Of a DNA stretch of 64,000 bases, positions 11,976-23,708 are shown piece after piece. A program made the translations under genes and the position numbers. The DNA lies in assembly GCA_030015575.1 (NCBI GenBank), contig JASDDO010000026.1:196255739-196319738 (forward strand). Direction: 5' to 3'. How positions within the stretch are numbered: position 1 is the stretch's first letter; every line of letters starts with the position of its first letter. The notes beneath the pieces were generated by a model, which worked only from the letters and a program-made list of their open reading frames with translations, made no database searches and was not told where the DNA came from. Source of the DNA: Agapanthus africanus (lineage: Eukaryota; Streptophyta; Magnoliopsida; Asparagales; Amaryllidaceae).

Positions 11976-12796
11976 ACTACGACAATGTGTCACGACCAAA
12001 AATATTAGCTCGTGACCAGCACTTAAATCACGCAACGTCTAAAGTCGTAACGTAATTCAAGTAAGCTGAAACCCAGAAATCTAAACCTTTTTAAGAAAAT
12101 AAAAGAGGTGAAGTTTTGAAATAAAGGTATAAGGAAATCAAGTTTTCTTAATGCATAGAAAAGGGACTTAAAAATGCAAGTGAAAATTTCTAGTTTGAAA
12201 ACATGTTTTGTCTTTTAAAAATTTGGGCAGCACCTCCTTTGTATTTTTTTGATCTAAAGCCACAAATACATAATGATAATAAAGGCATCCCTAAGCGGGA
12301 GCTAGCTCTTCGCCAAATGGCGGATCAAAACCACGCAAGATAGTATATAAGTATATGATGCCCAATGGCGATGTTCACCACAAAAGATAAAGAAATAAGC
12401 AAAACATCAAAACCACAAGTAGCGGAATACCCCTCGTTCTAAGTCTCGCAACTCACTAAGTCTCATTACTTATACAAATACTAGTTTGATTGATGGAGTT
12501 GACTAGATACAATATGAAATATAAATACAAGAGTGGGTACGATACAAATGTCCCACCTACCAAAACAATCACCCGAAAGCAACTGTGTGCCAGCGATGCC
12601 GCTACTGATCCATGCGGTCAACCTGCAAGAACTGTGGCACAACGAGGGTGAGTTAGTAACTCGTGAGTAGAAAAACATCAACAAGAAGAAACCGAATAAA
12701 CAACTACTCCTAGGTTAACTATATCATAAAGGTGATACTATGATACCTAGGGTGACCATATCTGTATATGTGCCAACAATGTAATCAAGACCTATA

Positions 12797-12910
12797 TGTA
12801 TGCGAATATCATCCAACCATGTGATCAATGTCTGTATGCATGTGGGTCTCGTCCAACCATATCATCAGTGTATGTATGCTTGTGGATCCTGTCCACGTGT
12901 CAACCAATGA
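12797..12910. repeat. Short tandem repeat in T1, unit about 38 bp, three copies
   Basis: TGTATGC recurs at 12797, 12833 and 12873, followed in two copies by TCCAACCAT. Diverged minisatellite inside the LTR-like unit. Confidence 0.55.
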
Positions 12911-13403
12911 CACAACAACATCATGCATGTAAATATCATAAAAGAAGATGCATGAAAGTATGAGGATATAAATCAACGTGTGTCCCACCCAACACATCAA
13001 AATCATGGAACCTGAGTTCCCAGCATCGACACTCGAAACATCATGAAACCCGTGTCCAGCATCGACACGGAAATCCTCATATCTCGAGCTCCAACAGTCC
13101 GGATCGGCCCTCGGGATCCGTCTGCAGGATTGGCCCACATGCTCTGGCAGACGGGTCGGCCGAATATCCATCTCTCGACCCGGTCAGTATCCTCCGGATA
13201 ACTGCCAGGCCCAACCAATCACTGGTAGGTAGTAGTCCCTCTGCCAGGCTCATCGTCATCCCCACGATCTTCTCGCCCCGGGGTACCGTACCGGGTCCAC
13301 CATGAACATGCAAACGGATCATCTAACTCCTCGAATCGGGTTTCACATATCACACGTCTTAGAACCGAGAAAACGCATGGTGGACGCACTGAAATATTAT
13401 ATC

Positions 13404-13408
13404 AAGAG
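13404..13408. other. Target-site duplication of element A (left)
   Basis: AAGAG just before the LTR terminal TG at 13409; the same AAGAG is at 23141-23145 after the right LTR. Confidence 0.9.
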
Positions 13409-15363
13409 TGTAAGTCTATGTCACGCACCCCACGAACTTGCGGGGAGGCGGAATATATGAAAAACGATTATCAAAGCTTCGTAACACGGACTTGAGTGCA
13501 TGAATCGTTATCTAAACCATTGCTAACTATCTACTAAAGGTTTAACTACTCGGATACGAAGTTATACCTCACATTACTTGTCCTTCGGGTCTTCATCGCG
13601 GTCCTCCACTACTCGTAGGCTCCTTGGAACATCGGCACCTCAACGGCCTTCTCGAATCAAAGACGATCCACCCGAAAGCTCCTACGCCAAGCTTGATCTC
13701 AAACTTGAGATAACTAGGTTGCTTAAAGTGCTAATCTAAGCTACCTAGGGGATATAGAGTGAGGTTATGGATGTATTAGTCTAGCTAACCCTTGATCTCA
13801 ACACATGAGAGGTTAGGGTTAGGGTTTGAAGAGAGAGTGAGCTTGAGGAGAGAGAAGGTGACGATGAGAATGAAATGAGATAATGATGTTATCATAATAT
13901 ATATGAAGCATTATTATTTATCCAAAAATCAAATAATAGAATTAACAACCATGCTTCATAAATATCTATGAGTGATTCATCCCTATGAGTCATTAAGCAT
14001 TTATGATGCATTAATGACTTGGATGAATCATATAAATGTGTCACTAATCTCATTTAATGCAATGCCACCTTAACCCCTTAGTCGCCACCCTTCTAGAAGC
14101 TTCCCGACAAATTATGAGAACGCCCCTCCAATCCGTGAAAACACGGAAAAACTTTAGACTGTATAAATCCAGTAACTCGATACTAGAATCTGGCTTAAAC
14201 CAAAGCCGACTAGTAAAAACTATCCGAAAAAGTCGTACGTGCGTAAACACACGTATGCGTCTGAACCCTTGTCGTAAAACCATACGACCTCTATATCGTT
14301 TCGCCTGGAGCAGGGAAACTCTCTGTGTGGAACTCTAAAGACTCGACACTACGCTGGCAGTGGGTTTAACCACAGACCGCAAGCGGCACTAGCTGTACGT
14401 AACGGTCCCCAGGTAGATGTCGATAAGAAGGCCAATGAGGAAAACCATTCGAACCCCTACTGAGCCTGATGTGACAATCCCCATACAGTCCGGTCTGTTC
14501 TTCTAAGACTATCGCATATCAAGCCTAGGGGGCGGCAAGCGTCAGTCCCTTAATAGCTGTCTAAGTCGTGTCGGAGCGAAGCCCATTACACCATGAGAAG
14601 CTACTGGAACCTGCCAGTATATCTCGCTTGCCTTGGCCAGGGACTTTGCGTAATGGCTCTCTGACACAGCGCGATAACATCTCCCAATACCGGGAGAGAC
14701 GAATCCTATCTAACCACTACTGCCTCCAAGTGCTCGGGACTGCACCTAACTGCTACCTGTTTGCACGACTCCTTTTAGCCATGGTAGGGTAGCAATCTAA
14801 GAACAGTGGGACACACTCGAGGCGAAGTAGCAGTATCAAGTCTGCGGACTATGCTGTACTCATGTCATCTGGGAACTGTTAACTGACGATGGGTATAATA
14901 CCAACCAATCAGTTCCCCTGCGAGTCCTGTCCGGTGTACCCGTAACCTAACGAGCACCTGTACACTATCTCCAGTACGACGTACTGATGGCTGTGGTACA
15001 GACCATCTCCCCAACTGGGATGAGAAGCTACACACTTAGTCTACTCCAGAATATCGATGACCTATCTCGATAATCCAACGACCAGGGACCTGTATAGGAT
15101 GTTGCTTACAGACTACCCAGCCCCCACTAGTGTGACTGCCATCACAACGCTGGTAATCAAGCAAAGATCCTATGGGCTCTACTAATATGTATAAGTGATA
15201 CGTTACAAGAAACATATGCACATATTAAAGTTGACACAAACCAAGTAGCATACTACCATTTTTAGCAAGACTGTATATACAACTGCGAATATCCCAAGCT
15301 TCCATTAAGTAATATACATACAAGTATGATACAATAATGGCCCCTAGGGCATATACACTAACA
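13409..15363 (-). mobile_element. 3' LTR of element A (1955 bp)
   Basis: Direct repeat of 21185-23140. Starts TGTAAGTCTATG on the plus strand and ends CACTAACA. A TATA-like run near 13895-13905 followed in sense by a CT-rich stretch (13830-13870) could mark the promoter (inference). Contains the structured block at 14325-14400. Confidence 0.95.
14325..14400 (-). other. Conserved structured LTR block
   Basis: Holds small inverted repeats GTGGGTTTAACCAC (14360-14373) and CCGCAAGCGG (14377-14386) after CTCTAAAGACTCG. Recognisable at the same LTR place in A, B, C, D and E although LTR ends have diverged. Equivalent spots: 22096-22171, 38568-38640, 46648-46725, 28121-28195 and about 52783-52870. 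Confidence 0.7.
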
Positions 15364-15378
15364 ATCTCCCACTTGCAC
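15364..15378 (-). other. Polypurine tract, element A
   Basis: Sense GTGCAAGTGGGAGAT directly before the LTR start. It overlaps the end of pol by one base: the stop codon is at 15378-15380. Confidence 0.9.
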
Positions 15379-18300
15379 TAGGGCCATGAGATGGCATATC
15401 GTAGACCTATCATCTCGAATAGCCTCTCGAATTGCGTCTGAGGAAGGGCCTTTGTGAATGGATCAGCAATGTTATTCTCCGTCTCTACTCTCTTCACCTC
15501 GATCTCCCGGCGATCGACGATCTCCCTGATCAGGTGATACCGCCTTAAGATGTGTCTGGACTTCTGATGGGACCTGGGTTTCTTTGCTAAAGCTCTAGCG
15601 CTGTTGTTGTCACAATACAGAGGTATTGGACCAACACTGGAAGGAACCACCTGAAGTTCTGTGAGGAACTTCTTTATCCAGACAGCTTCTTTTGCGGCAT
15701 CGCAAGCAGCTATGTACTCCGCTTCCATCGTTGAGTCTGCAACGGTCTCCTTCTTGGAACTCTTCCAACAGACCGCCCCTCCATTGAGGGTAAAGACATA
15801 ACCCGACATGGATTTAGAGTCATCTTTGTCACTCTGGAAGCCGGAGTCGGCAAAGGCCTCCATCTGGAGGTCTTTTCCGCCATACACCAAGAACATCTCC
15901 TTAGTTCTCCTCAGGTACTTGAGAATGTTCTTTACTGCTATCCAGTGATTCTCCCCTGGGTTTGCTTGATACCGTCTTACTACGCTTAATGCGTATGCTA
16001 CATCTGGTCTGGTACATAACATCGCATACATTATAGAGCCTACCGCAGAAGCGTAGGGTATAATCGACATGCGATCCCTTTCCAAATCTGTCTTGGGAGA
16101 CATATCTTTGGAGAGGGTGATTTCGTGACAAGCCGGTAATTTACCTCGCTTAGAATCTTCCATACTGAATCTTTTCACTATGGTGTCTATGTACCTGGAC
16201 TGTGAAAGTCCCAACATCCTCTTTAATCTATCACGATAGATCCGGATCCCCAGAATGTAGGTGGCATCACTCAGGTCTTTCATGGAGAATTTATGTGACA
16301 AGAATCTTTTGACTGACTGTAACATAGGAATATCATTTCCTATTAGGAGAATGTCATCCACGTACAAGACGAGGAATACTATAGCTCTCCTTACAATCTT
16401 ACTGTATATGCATGGTTCATCTGGATTTTTGATAAAGTCAAATTCTTTGACAGCATCATCAAAACAGATGTTCCAACTCCGCGATGCCTGCTTTAGTCCA
16501 TAAATAGACTTAAGCAGCTTGCATACTTTACCGCTTCTCCCACTCTGAATGAATCCCTCTGGCTGATCCATATAGACGCTCTCTTCCAAATTTCCATTTA
16601 GAAAAGTCGTCTTTACGTCCATCTGCCAGATCTCATAATCGTGGAAGGCAGCAATAGCAAGAAGGACCCTAATGGATTTTAGCATAGCTACTGGAGAAAA
16701 AGTCTCGTCATAGTCCAAACCAGGTCTTTGACGGAAACCCTTTGTAACAAGTCTAGCTTTATAGGTTTCAACCTGTCCATCTACACCAATCTTCTTTTTG
16801 AAGATCCATTTGCATCCTACGGGTTTTACCCCATCTGGAGCAAAGTCCAAAGTCCATACTTTGTTAGTGTACATGGACTCCATTTCAGTCCGCATTGCAT
16901 CCAGCCATTTTACTGAGTCACCGCTCTGAATGGCTTGCTGGAAGCTAGTAGGCTCATCATAGTCAATAGTGCAATCCTCTCTATCCCCGTCAATGAGAAA
17001 ACCGCAGTATCTCTCGAGCGGATGAGATTGCCTACTACTTCTACGGAGTGGCGTCGGGATGTCCTTTTCATCTTGAACTTCTGGTTCTACCAAACTTTCA
17101 GTAGTAGTTTGTGCTTCTGGAATTTCTTCTAGTTCTATTTCACTCTCACTAGTTTCCTTTTCTAAAAACTGATATTCTAGAAAATGGGTATTACGAGAAA
17201 CAAAAACCTTTTGTTCCTCTGCGTAATAGAATAGATATCCCCTGGAATTCTTTGGATATCCCACAAACTTACATAGTACTGATCGTGCCTCGAGTTTGTC
17301 CGCATGCTGCTTTTTAACATAAGCCGGACATCCCCAAATCTTTAGATAATAAAGATATGGTTTCTTCCCACTCCACATCTGATATGGTGTGGTAGGCACA
17401 GTCTTGGTGGGAACCTGGTTCAAAAGATATACAGCTGATTCTAGTGCATATCCCCAGAATGATCGTGGTAACTCAGCGTTACTCATCATGGAACGAACCA
17501 TATCCAATAGGGTTCGATTCCTCCTTTCCGATACACCGTTATGTTGTGGTGTGTATGGAGGAGTAAGCTGAGAGAGAATTCCATTCTCTTTTAAGTAACC
17601 TAGGAACTCGGCACTTAAGTATTCACCACCTCGATCAGATCTCAGTGTCTTTATACTCTTGCCTGTTTGTTTTTCCACTTCATTCTTGTATTCTTGGAAT
17701 TTCTCAAAGGCCTCGGATTTATGCTTCATTAAGAAGACATATCCATACCTAGAGAAATCATCCGTAAAAGTAATGAAGTAGGAATAACCACCTCGCGCAT
17801 GTGTAGACATTGGACCGCACACGTCACTGTGTACGAGTCCCAAGAGCTCGCTTGCTCTTACTCTGTGTCCAGTGAACGGAGTCTTTGTTATCTTTCCTTT
17901 GAGACAAGATTCACAAGTAGCATAAGATTGATATTCGAACGGATTCAAATATCCTTCATTATGTAACTTAGTCAACCTTTTCTCATTGATATGACCTAGT
18001 CTACAATGCCATAAGAAAGCCTGATTTATCTCTAGAGACTTTCTTTTAAGAGTGTTCTGGATATTGAAAACCTGAGCTTGACTTAATACGTATATACTGT
18101 TATCTAATGTACCGGACCCAATCAGAACTTGATTTAGGTGGATGTTAACTACATCGCTTACGAATGTAAAATCATATCCCTTTCTCGAAAGTGAGGACAC
18201 TGATATGATATTACAAGTCATACTAGGTACATAAAAACAGTTATGTAAAATCAATATATGCCCACTTGTCAAACCTAGGCGATATTCTCCCACGGATTCA

Positions 18301-19121
18301 GCGTTCACTGTCATTCCGTTTGCAACTCTGAGAGACCAATCACCTACCTTTATAACTCTACTGTTTCTCAAAGCATGTAATGAATTACAGATATGAGATC
18401 CTACTCCGGTATCAAATACCCAGGAAGTAGAGTTTATTGACAAACAGTTCTCAATTACAAACACATTTGAGGCTGAAGCAACAACATGCTTCGTATCCTG
18501 GCTACTGGCTTCTAAAGCCCTGCAATCTTTCTGCCAATGACCAATCCCATAACAATAGGAACGTCCCTCTTTTACTACATTCAGTCCTGAAACTTTTGCC
18601 CTTCTCTTTCCTTCAACTTCCCTGGTTTCCTTCAGGGTAGAAGGTAGAGACTGTAGAATTAAGTCAGTATCTGACCTGTTTCCCAATGTGGTCTTTAGGT
18701 CCTTGAGCTCATCAATACAGCTAGTAATTATAAGGACGTTGTCCCTTACAGATGACCCGTCAGCCAACCTCGCTTGAATTAATTCGTTCGAGGTCTCATA
18801 TCTTGCGATATGAGATTACTCTATATATAAATCTTTGTTATGGAGAAAGATGGAAACTAAGTCCATCTTCTCATGCTGCTTCTGGTATCTACCATTAACT
18901 GAAGCTAACATGATGCATTTAGCTTTCGCTTTATCTTTTTCCCTTGTCTGATGGATATCCATATCCGCGACAGTGGAAACTGGACCTGGGACGGCGGGAT
19001 CTTGAGTAGTAATAGGGTGGTCCAGCTTGTCATAAGCAATGGATATCTGGACAGACCTTTGCCAGTCATATAAGTCAGATTCAGTCAAATTGTTATCTAG
19101 ATGTAACCTATGTATGGTCAC
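15378..19121 (-). pseudogene. Copia gag-pol polyprotein of element A (one nonsense codon)
   Basis: Pol is open for 1129 residues (18767-15378). Numbering from 18767: partial zinc knuckle C72-X4-H77-X4-C82 with Arg at 69 where the first Cys belongs; protease DTG 119-121; integrase zinc site H254, H259, C285, C288; catalytic D315, D378 and E414 (D to E spacing 35); reverse transcriptase QMD (D717) and YVDD (802-805); RNase H D974, E1015, D1053. In gag an in-frame TAA at 18816-18818 replaces a Gln codon, the expected start is GTG at 19119-19121, and compared with B about 60 residues between the capsid end and the knuckle are missing. Pol enzymes look intact; Gag does not. Family: Ty1/copia, order PR-IN-RT-RH. 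Confidence 0.93.
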
Positions 19122-19128
19122 AAGGTCG

Positions 19129-19151
19129 CTGCAATGAGAAAGAGAAGAAAA
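19129..19151 (-). promoter_or_regulatory. Splice-acceptor-like site before gag, element A
   Basis: Sense TTTCTTCTCTTTCTCATTGCAG, just before GCGACC; AG at 19129-19130. In-frame ATG at about 19154-19156 lies upstream of it and is the only ATG left, so an unspliced start there is possible. Confidence 0.5.
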
Positions 19152-19611
19152 CATTTTAGCATGATGCTGTTGCAAATTTAGATTGGTTTTTAATGTATCT
19201 AAACAGGATGGCTCCCACTGTTTCTCGAATCCTTCCTCAAACCATAAAAGAAGAATTATTCAGGACTATTCTCACCGTACAATACTTGCTTAACCGTTCA
19301 GCCAGGCCAGTGTCGATACTTCGAGGGAGGTTTTCCAACGCTTTCGCGAAGTTCCTTAATTAAAGAACCTCTTTTCTTTGGGGGCTTATCCCCTCTGACA
19401 CATTTCTAGGCACCTACTTGGTTTATAGCATTGATCGTTAAGTGACGAATCTCCTAATAAGTAGTTCGTACTCACAGTAGGATCGGGATCCAAAATATCA
19501 TCGTATGATAATGTTGAAGGAATCCTACCAACATTCATCAAACTCCAAAATGGTATGCATCTCTCTGCAAATTTCAGTTTCTTTAGAAATTCCCGATGTG
19601 GATTTTTGCCC

Positions 19612-19834
19612 CATGCTCTTATGACTTTGACTAAGGGCCAAACATGTCATAAGTCGCATGTCAAGTTCTACCCATCATTATCCAGGTTAATTTGAACCCA
19701 CCCGTATATACTCTTGACTAAGGGCCAAGAAAAATAATACGACTGTCCCAAACCAACGCATCTATCTATGCAACAAATGAATACCTCAGCAGCTACCAAA
19801 CACTATGTCTTGACTAAGGGCTAAGTATACATAG
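19612..19834 (-). repeat. Three leader hairpins, element A
   Basis: Plus-strand cores TTGACTAAGGGCCAA (19627-19641), TTGACTAAGGGCCAA (19714-19728), TTGACTAAGGGCTAA (19810-19824). Outer stems: CTTATGAC 19618-19625 with GTCATAAG 19646-19653, extended by CATGC 19612-19616 with GCATG 19656-19660; CGTAT 19703-19707 with ATACG 19737-19741; CTATGT 19803-19808 with ACATAG 19829-19834. The rest of the leader (19160-19610 and 19835-20930) is non-coding, with the shared CCATCCGCATTCGTC block at 20127-20141. Confidence 0.85.
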
Positions 19835-20930
19835 CTTGAATACTACTGAATACCCAAATGAAATGACGGAGGGCTATGAATGGTTTTGGCAAAACCGTGA
19901 ACGTAGTGAACTTGATATAATCGAAGGAACCTAATACTTTTTAAAAGGAGTGGTTAAAGCTCCATAATTTTAAAAATTCTGATCTTTTAAAATAACCGAG
20001 TGGTTTCTTTTAAATTTGTTCCAATGATTAAACTTTGGTTTATTTTCTTTGAATTATAATAATGCGTCCCATATTTTAATCTTATCATTGCAGAAAACAA
20101 CGAAAATACCACGTCCTCTTATGCCATCCGCATTCGTCACGGGGTCTCGTCATCACCCGTTAGGTTACTTAACTAACGACAGAGCGGGGGCTGGGCTAGC
20201 GCGGGTGTAAAACATAAGTGACGTCTAATAGCTATTTATATATAGATATTGTACATTCGTCAGACGCAATAATAAGCATTCCAGATCACAGATGAACTTT
20301 ATTGGATATTCTAGCAATCCGCATTTTGCTTTGAGCCTGCAATAAAAGACGGATTACACAGTTGTGATGAATAGCCGTTACCCCACCCCAGACCCCTACG
20401 GGTACGGCAAACTACCCGCCAAGTACCAGAAGTGAAGCGGTCTGCGTCAACACTTCAAAGTACCCGGTAGTTTGTGCACCCCACCTTGGGTCTATCCTAG
20501 GAGCAAAAACAGTAAAAGGAAATAATACAACGGTGGCTACAACCGCAACCTGGATGTGCCCCGCAAAAGAATATTACATCAAATTACATTTACATTGAAT
20601 GAATGAATATTAAACACATCTCAAACCCCGGCTAATCATCATAACATCCCAATCAAGTTCATATACACAAACAGTAAACATTTCAGAAATGTGCAACCCC
20701 CTGCAAACCGACATACTAGCAGCTAGGGGAGGTTTACGAAAACATTAAACATTACAGATAAAGATCCAATTAGCAAATAGTTTAGAACATCGATCGATTA
20801 CCTATATCTGTGTCTACTCCAAAACCAAATCAGCACAGAGGCAACCTGGGCAGAAACAGAACATACAAGAAAATAGAAAACAACAAAATAAGAATTACTG
20901 AGCAAATCCGAGTCAACTCGGCGTTGACTC

Positions 20931-20978
20931 GGCGGCGGATCCGCGGGACAAGCTCTCTATTGCCGCGGATCAGCGGCC
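20931..20978 (-). other. GC-rich leader hairpin, element A
   Basis: Arms GGCGGCGGATCCGCGG (20931-20946) and GCCGCGGATCAGCGGCC (20962-20978), inverted relative to each other with a short AT-richer loop; about 195-250 nt downstream of the primer-binding site in sense. Confidence 0.7.
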
Positions 20979-21171
20979 GTTTTGCCGACTCACTGGCTCA
21001 TTTTTTCTCAGTATTCTTAAAATACCCTGCTGTGAATTTTAAAGTATGTCAAATAATTTTTCAGACAGGTTTAAAATTAACAGAAACTTAGAATTTTCAG
21101 GGTTTTGTTTTCGTGTTTTCCGTCGATCGAACTTCTAATCAGTTGCTAAGAAGCTAGTAATGGTTTAGTTG

Positions 21172-21183
21172 GCTCTGATACCA
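21172..21183 (-). other. Primer-binding site (initiator Met tRNA), element A
   Basis: Sense TGGTATCAGAGC, exact copia consensus, one base after the 5' LTR end (21185). Confidence 0.92.
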
Positions 21184-21184
21184 T

Positions 21185-23140
21185 TGTAAGTCCATATCAC
21201 GCACCCCACGAACTTGCGGGGAGGCGGAATATATGAAAAACGATTATCAAAGCTTCGTAACACGGACTTTAGCGCATGAATCGTTATCTAAACCATTGCT
21301 AACTATCTACTAGAGGTTTAACTACTCGGATACGAAGTTATATCTCACGTTACTTGTCCTTCGGGTATTCATCGCGGTCCTCCACTCCTCGTAGGCTCCT
21401 TGGAACATCGGCACCTCAACGGCCTTCTCGAATCAAAGACGATCCACCCGAAAGCTCCTACGCCAAGCTTGATCTCAAACTTAAGAAAACTAGGTTGCTT
21501 AAAGTGCTAATCTAAGCTACCTAGGGGATATAGAGTGAGGTTATGGATGTATTAGTCTAGCTAACCCTTGATCTCAACACATGAGAGGTTAGGGTTAGGG
21601 TTTGAAGAGAGAGTGAGCTTGAGGAGAGAGAAGGTGAAGATGAGAATGAAATGAGATAATGATGTTATCATAATATATATGAAGCATTATTATTTATCCA
21701 AAAATCAAATAATAGAATTAACAACCATGCTTCATAAATATCTATGAGTGATTCATCCCCATGAGTCATTAAGCATTTATGATGCATTAATGACTTGGAT
21801 GAATCACACAAATGAGTCACTAATCTCATTTAATGCAATGCCACCTTAACCCCTTATTCACCACTCTTCTAGAAGCTTCCCGACAAATTACGAGAACGCC
21901 CCTCCAATCCGTAAAAACACGGAAAAACTTTAGACTGTATAAATCCAGTAACCCGATACTAGAATCTGGCTTAAACCAAAGCCGACTAGTAAAAACTGTC
22001 CGAAAAAGTCGTACGTGCATAAACACACGTATGCGTCCGAACCCTTGTCATAAAACCATACGACCTCTATATCGTTTCTCCTGGAGCAGGAAAACTCTCT
22101 GTGTTGGACTCTAAAGACTCGACACTACGCTGGCAGTGGGTTTAACCATAGACCGCAAGCGGCACTAGCTGTACGTAACGGTCCCCAGGTAGATGTCGAT
22201 AAGAAGGCCGATGAGGAAAACCATCCGAACCCCTACTGAGCCTGATGTGACAATCTCCATACAGTCTGGTCTGTTCTTCTAAGACTATCGCATATCAAGC
22301 CTAGGGGGCGGCAAGCGTCAGTCCCTTAATAGCTGTATAAGTCGTGTCGGAGCGAAGCCCATTACACCCTAAGAAGCTACTGGAACCTGCCAGTATATCT
22401 CGCTTGCCCTGGCCAGGGACTTTGCGTAATGGCTCTCTGACACAGCGCGATATCATCTCCCAATACTGGGAGAGACGAATCCTATCTAACCACTACTGCC
22501 TCCAAGTGCTCGGGACTGCACCCAACTGCTACCTGTTTGCATGACTCCTTTGAGCCGTGGTAGGGTAGCAATCTAAGAACAGTAGGACACACTCGAGGCG
22601 AAGTAGCAGTGTCAAGTCTGCGGACTATGCTGTACTCATGTCATCTGGGAACTGTTAACTGACGATGGGTATAATACCAACCAATCAGTTCCCCTGCAAG
22701 TCCTGTCCGGTGTACCCGTAACCTAACGAGCACCTGTATACTATCTCCAGTACGACGTACTGATGGCTGTGGTACAGACCATCTCCCCAATTGGGATGAG
22801 AAGCGTACACACTTAGTCTACTCTGGAATATTGATGCCCTATCTCGATAATCCAATGACCAGGGACCTGTATAGGATGTTGCTTACAGACTACCCAGCCC
22901 CCACTAGTGTGACTGCCATCACAACGCTGGTAATCAAGCAAAGATCCTATGGGCTCTACTAATATGTATAAGTGATACGTTATAAGAAACATATGCATAT
23001 ATTAAAGTAGACACAAACCAAGTAGCATACTACCATTTTTAGCAAGACTGTATATACAACTGCGAATATCCCAAGCTTCCATTAAGTAATATACATACAA
23101 GTATGATACAATAATGGCCCTTAGGGCATATACACTAACA
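21185..23140 (-). mobile_element. 5' LTR of element A (1956 bp)
   Basis: Direct repeat of 13409-15363 with scattered substitutions, many of them transitions. Ends TG...CA; followed by the AAGAG duplication at 23141-23145. Confidence 0.95.
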
Positions 23141-23425
23141 AAGAGAAACCGGGTTTTTAAAACAATACATACTTTTTCTTAAAATGAACGCGGTTCTCAA
23201 ATCCAGAAATCTCATGAAAACAACATATCCCAATGCGTATAATCATAAAGCATGATGTATGCGACATATAACAGAAATGTAAGCATTTCCGTATATCATG
23301 CAACATGGACAGTAATATGCACATATCGAGGGAAAACCGCACTTTTAAATGAACCTAGTTTTAAAATATATCATGTGGTTCCCAAATCTCCAAAATCAAA
23401 TGCAATATCGTATAGAGGTGCATAT

Positions 23426-23575
23426 GTGTATGTACGCAAGTATGGACATACAAATGTGTATGTCCGTAAGTATGGGTGTATAATATGTATGTACGCAAGT
23501 ATGGATGAATATGTATGTACGCAAGTATGGATGTACAATATGTATGTACTCAAGTATGGATGTACAATATGTAGC
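23426..23575. repeat. Minisatellite in T1, unit 26-30 bp, about five copies
   Basis: TGTACGCAAG or a one-base variant recurs at 23431, 23461, 23490, 23516 and 23545, each followed by TATGGATG-like sequence. The open frames across it on both strands are by-products of the repeat. The matching part of T2 lacks this array. Confidence 0.8.
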
Positions 23576-23642
23576 TATAGAAAGTATATCATGCAAGGAG
23601 TCATATCCTGATGCAGCAGTTCTACTGTGTAGTGACATAGCA

Positions 23643-23708
23643 ATTATCGATGATGAAGTGTGTGAGCCGGCCAATCTGTGTAAGTGTAACATAAGCATCA
23701 TTGATAAT
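23643..23708. other. Inverted repeat in T1 conserved in T2
   Basis: Left arm ATTATCGATGATGAAGTGTG (from 23643) and right arm AGCATCATTGATAAT (about 23694-23708). T2 has the counterpart at 60824-60889. Possible hairpin of the LTR transcript or a protein-binding palindrome (inference). Confidence 0.6.

Larger units (their letters stand above)
13409..23140 (-). mobile_element. Copia element A, complete (9.73 kb) with both LTRs
   Basis: Full-length Ty1/copia element on the minus strand: 5' LTR 21185-23140, primer-binding site 21172-21183, long leader, gag-pol 15378-19121, polypurine tract 15364-15378, 3' LTR 13409-15363, flanked by a perfect AAGAG duplication. The two LTRs differ by an estimated few per cent by eye (about 9 changes in the first 210 bp), so the insertion is relatively recent. 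It sits inside T1. Its LTR begins TGTTAGTGTATATGCCC and has the GCCCTAGG/AGGC-type motif of Angela-like copia (inference). Inner gag damage suggests it would need trans help to move. Confidence 0.95.

Noticed and set aside
13811-13828. Telomere-like TTAGGG runs
   Set aside because: Only two to three units, inside the A LTR and repeated in its partner LTR; chance similarity.
21172-21183. tRNA gene
   Set aside because: Only the 12-base primer-binding complement is present, not a tRNA cloverleaf.
23426-23575. CRISPR-like array
   Set aside because: The units are contiguous with no unique spacers and the context is a plant LTR; it is a minisatellite.
23252-23611. Open frames of 119 and 123 codons around 23252-23767 as proteins
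   Set aside because: They are produced by the 26-30 bp minisatellite and are not shared with T2.
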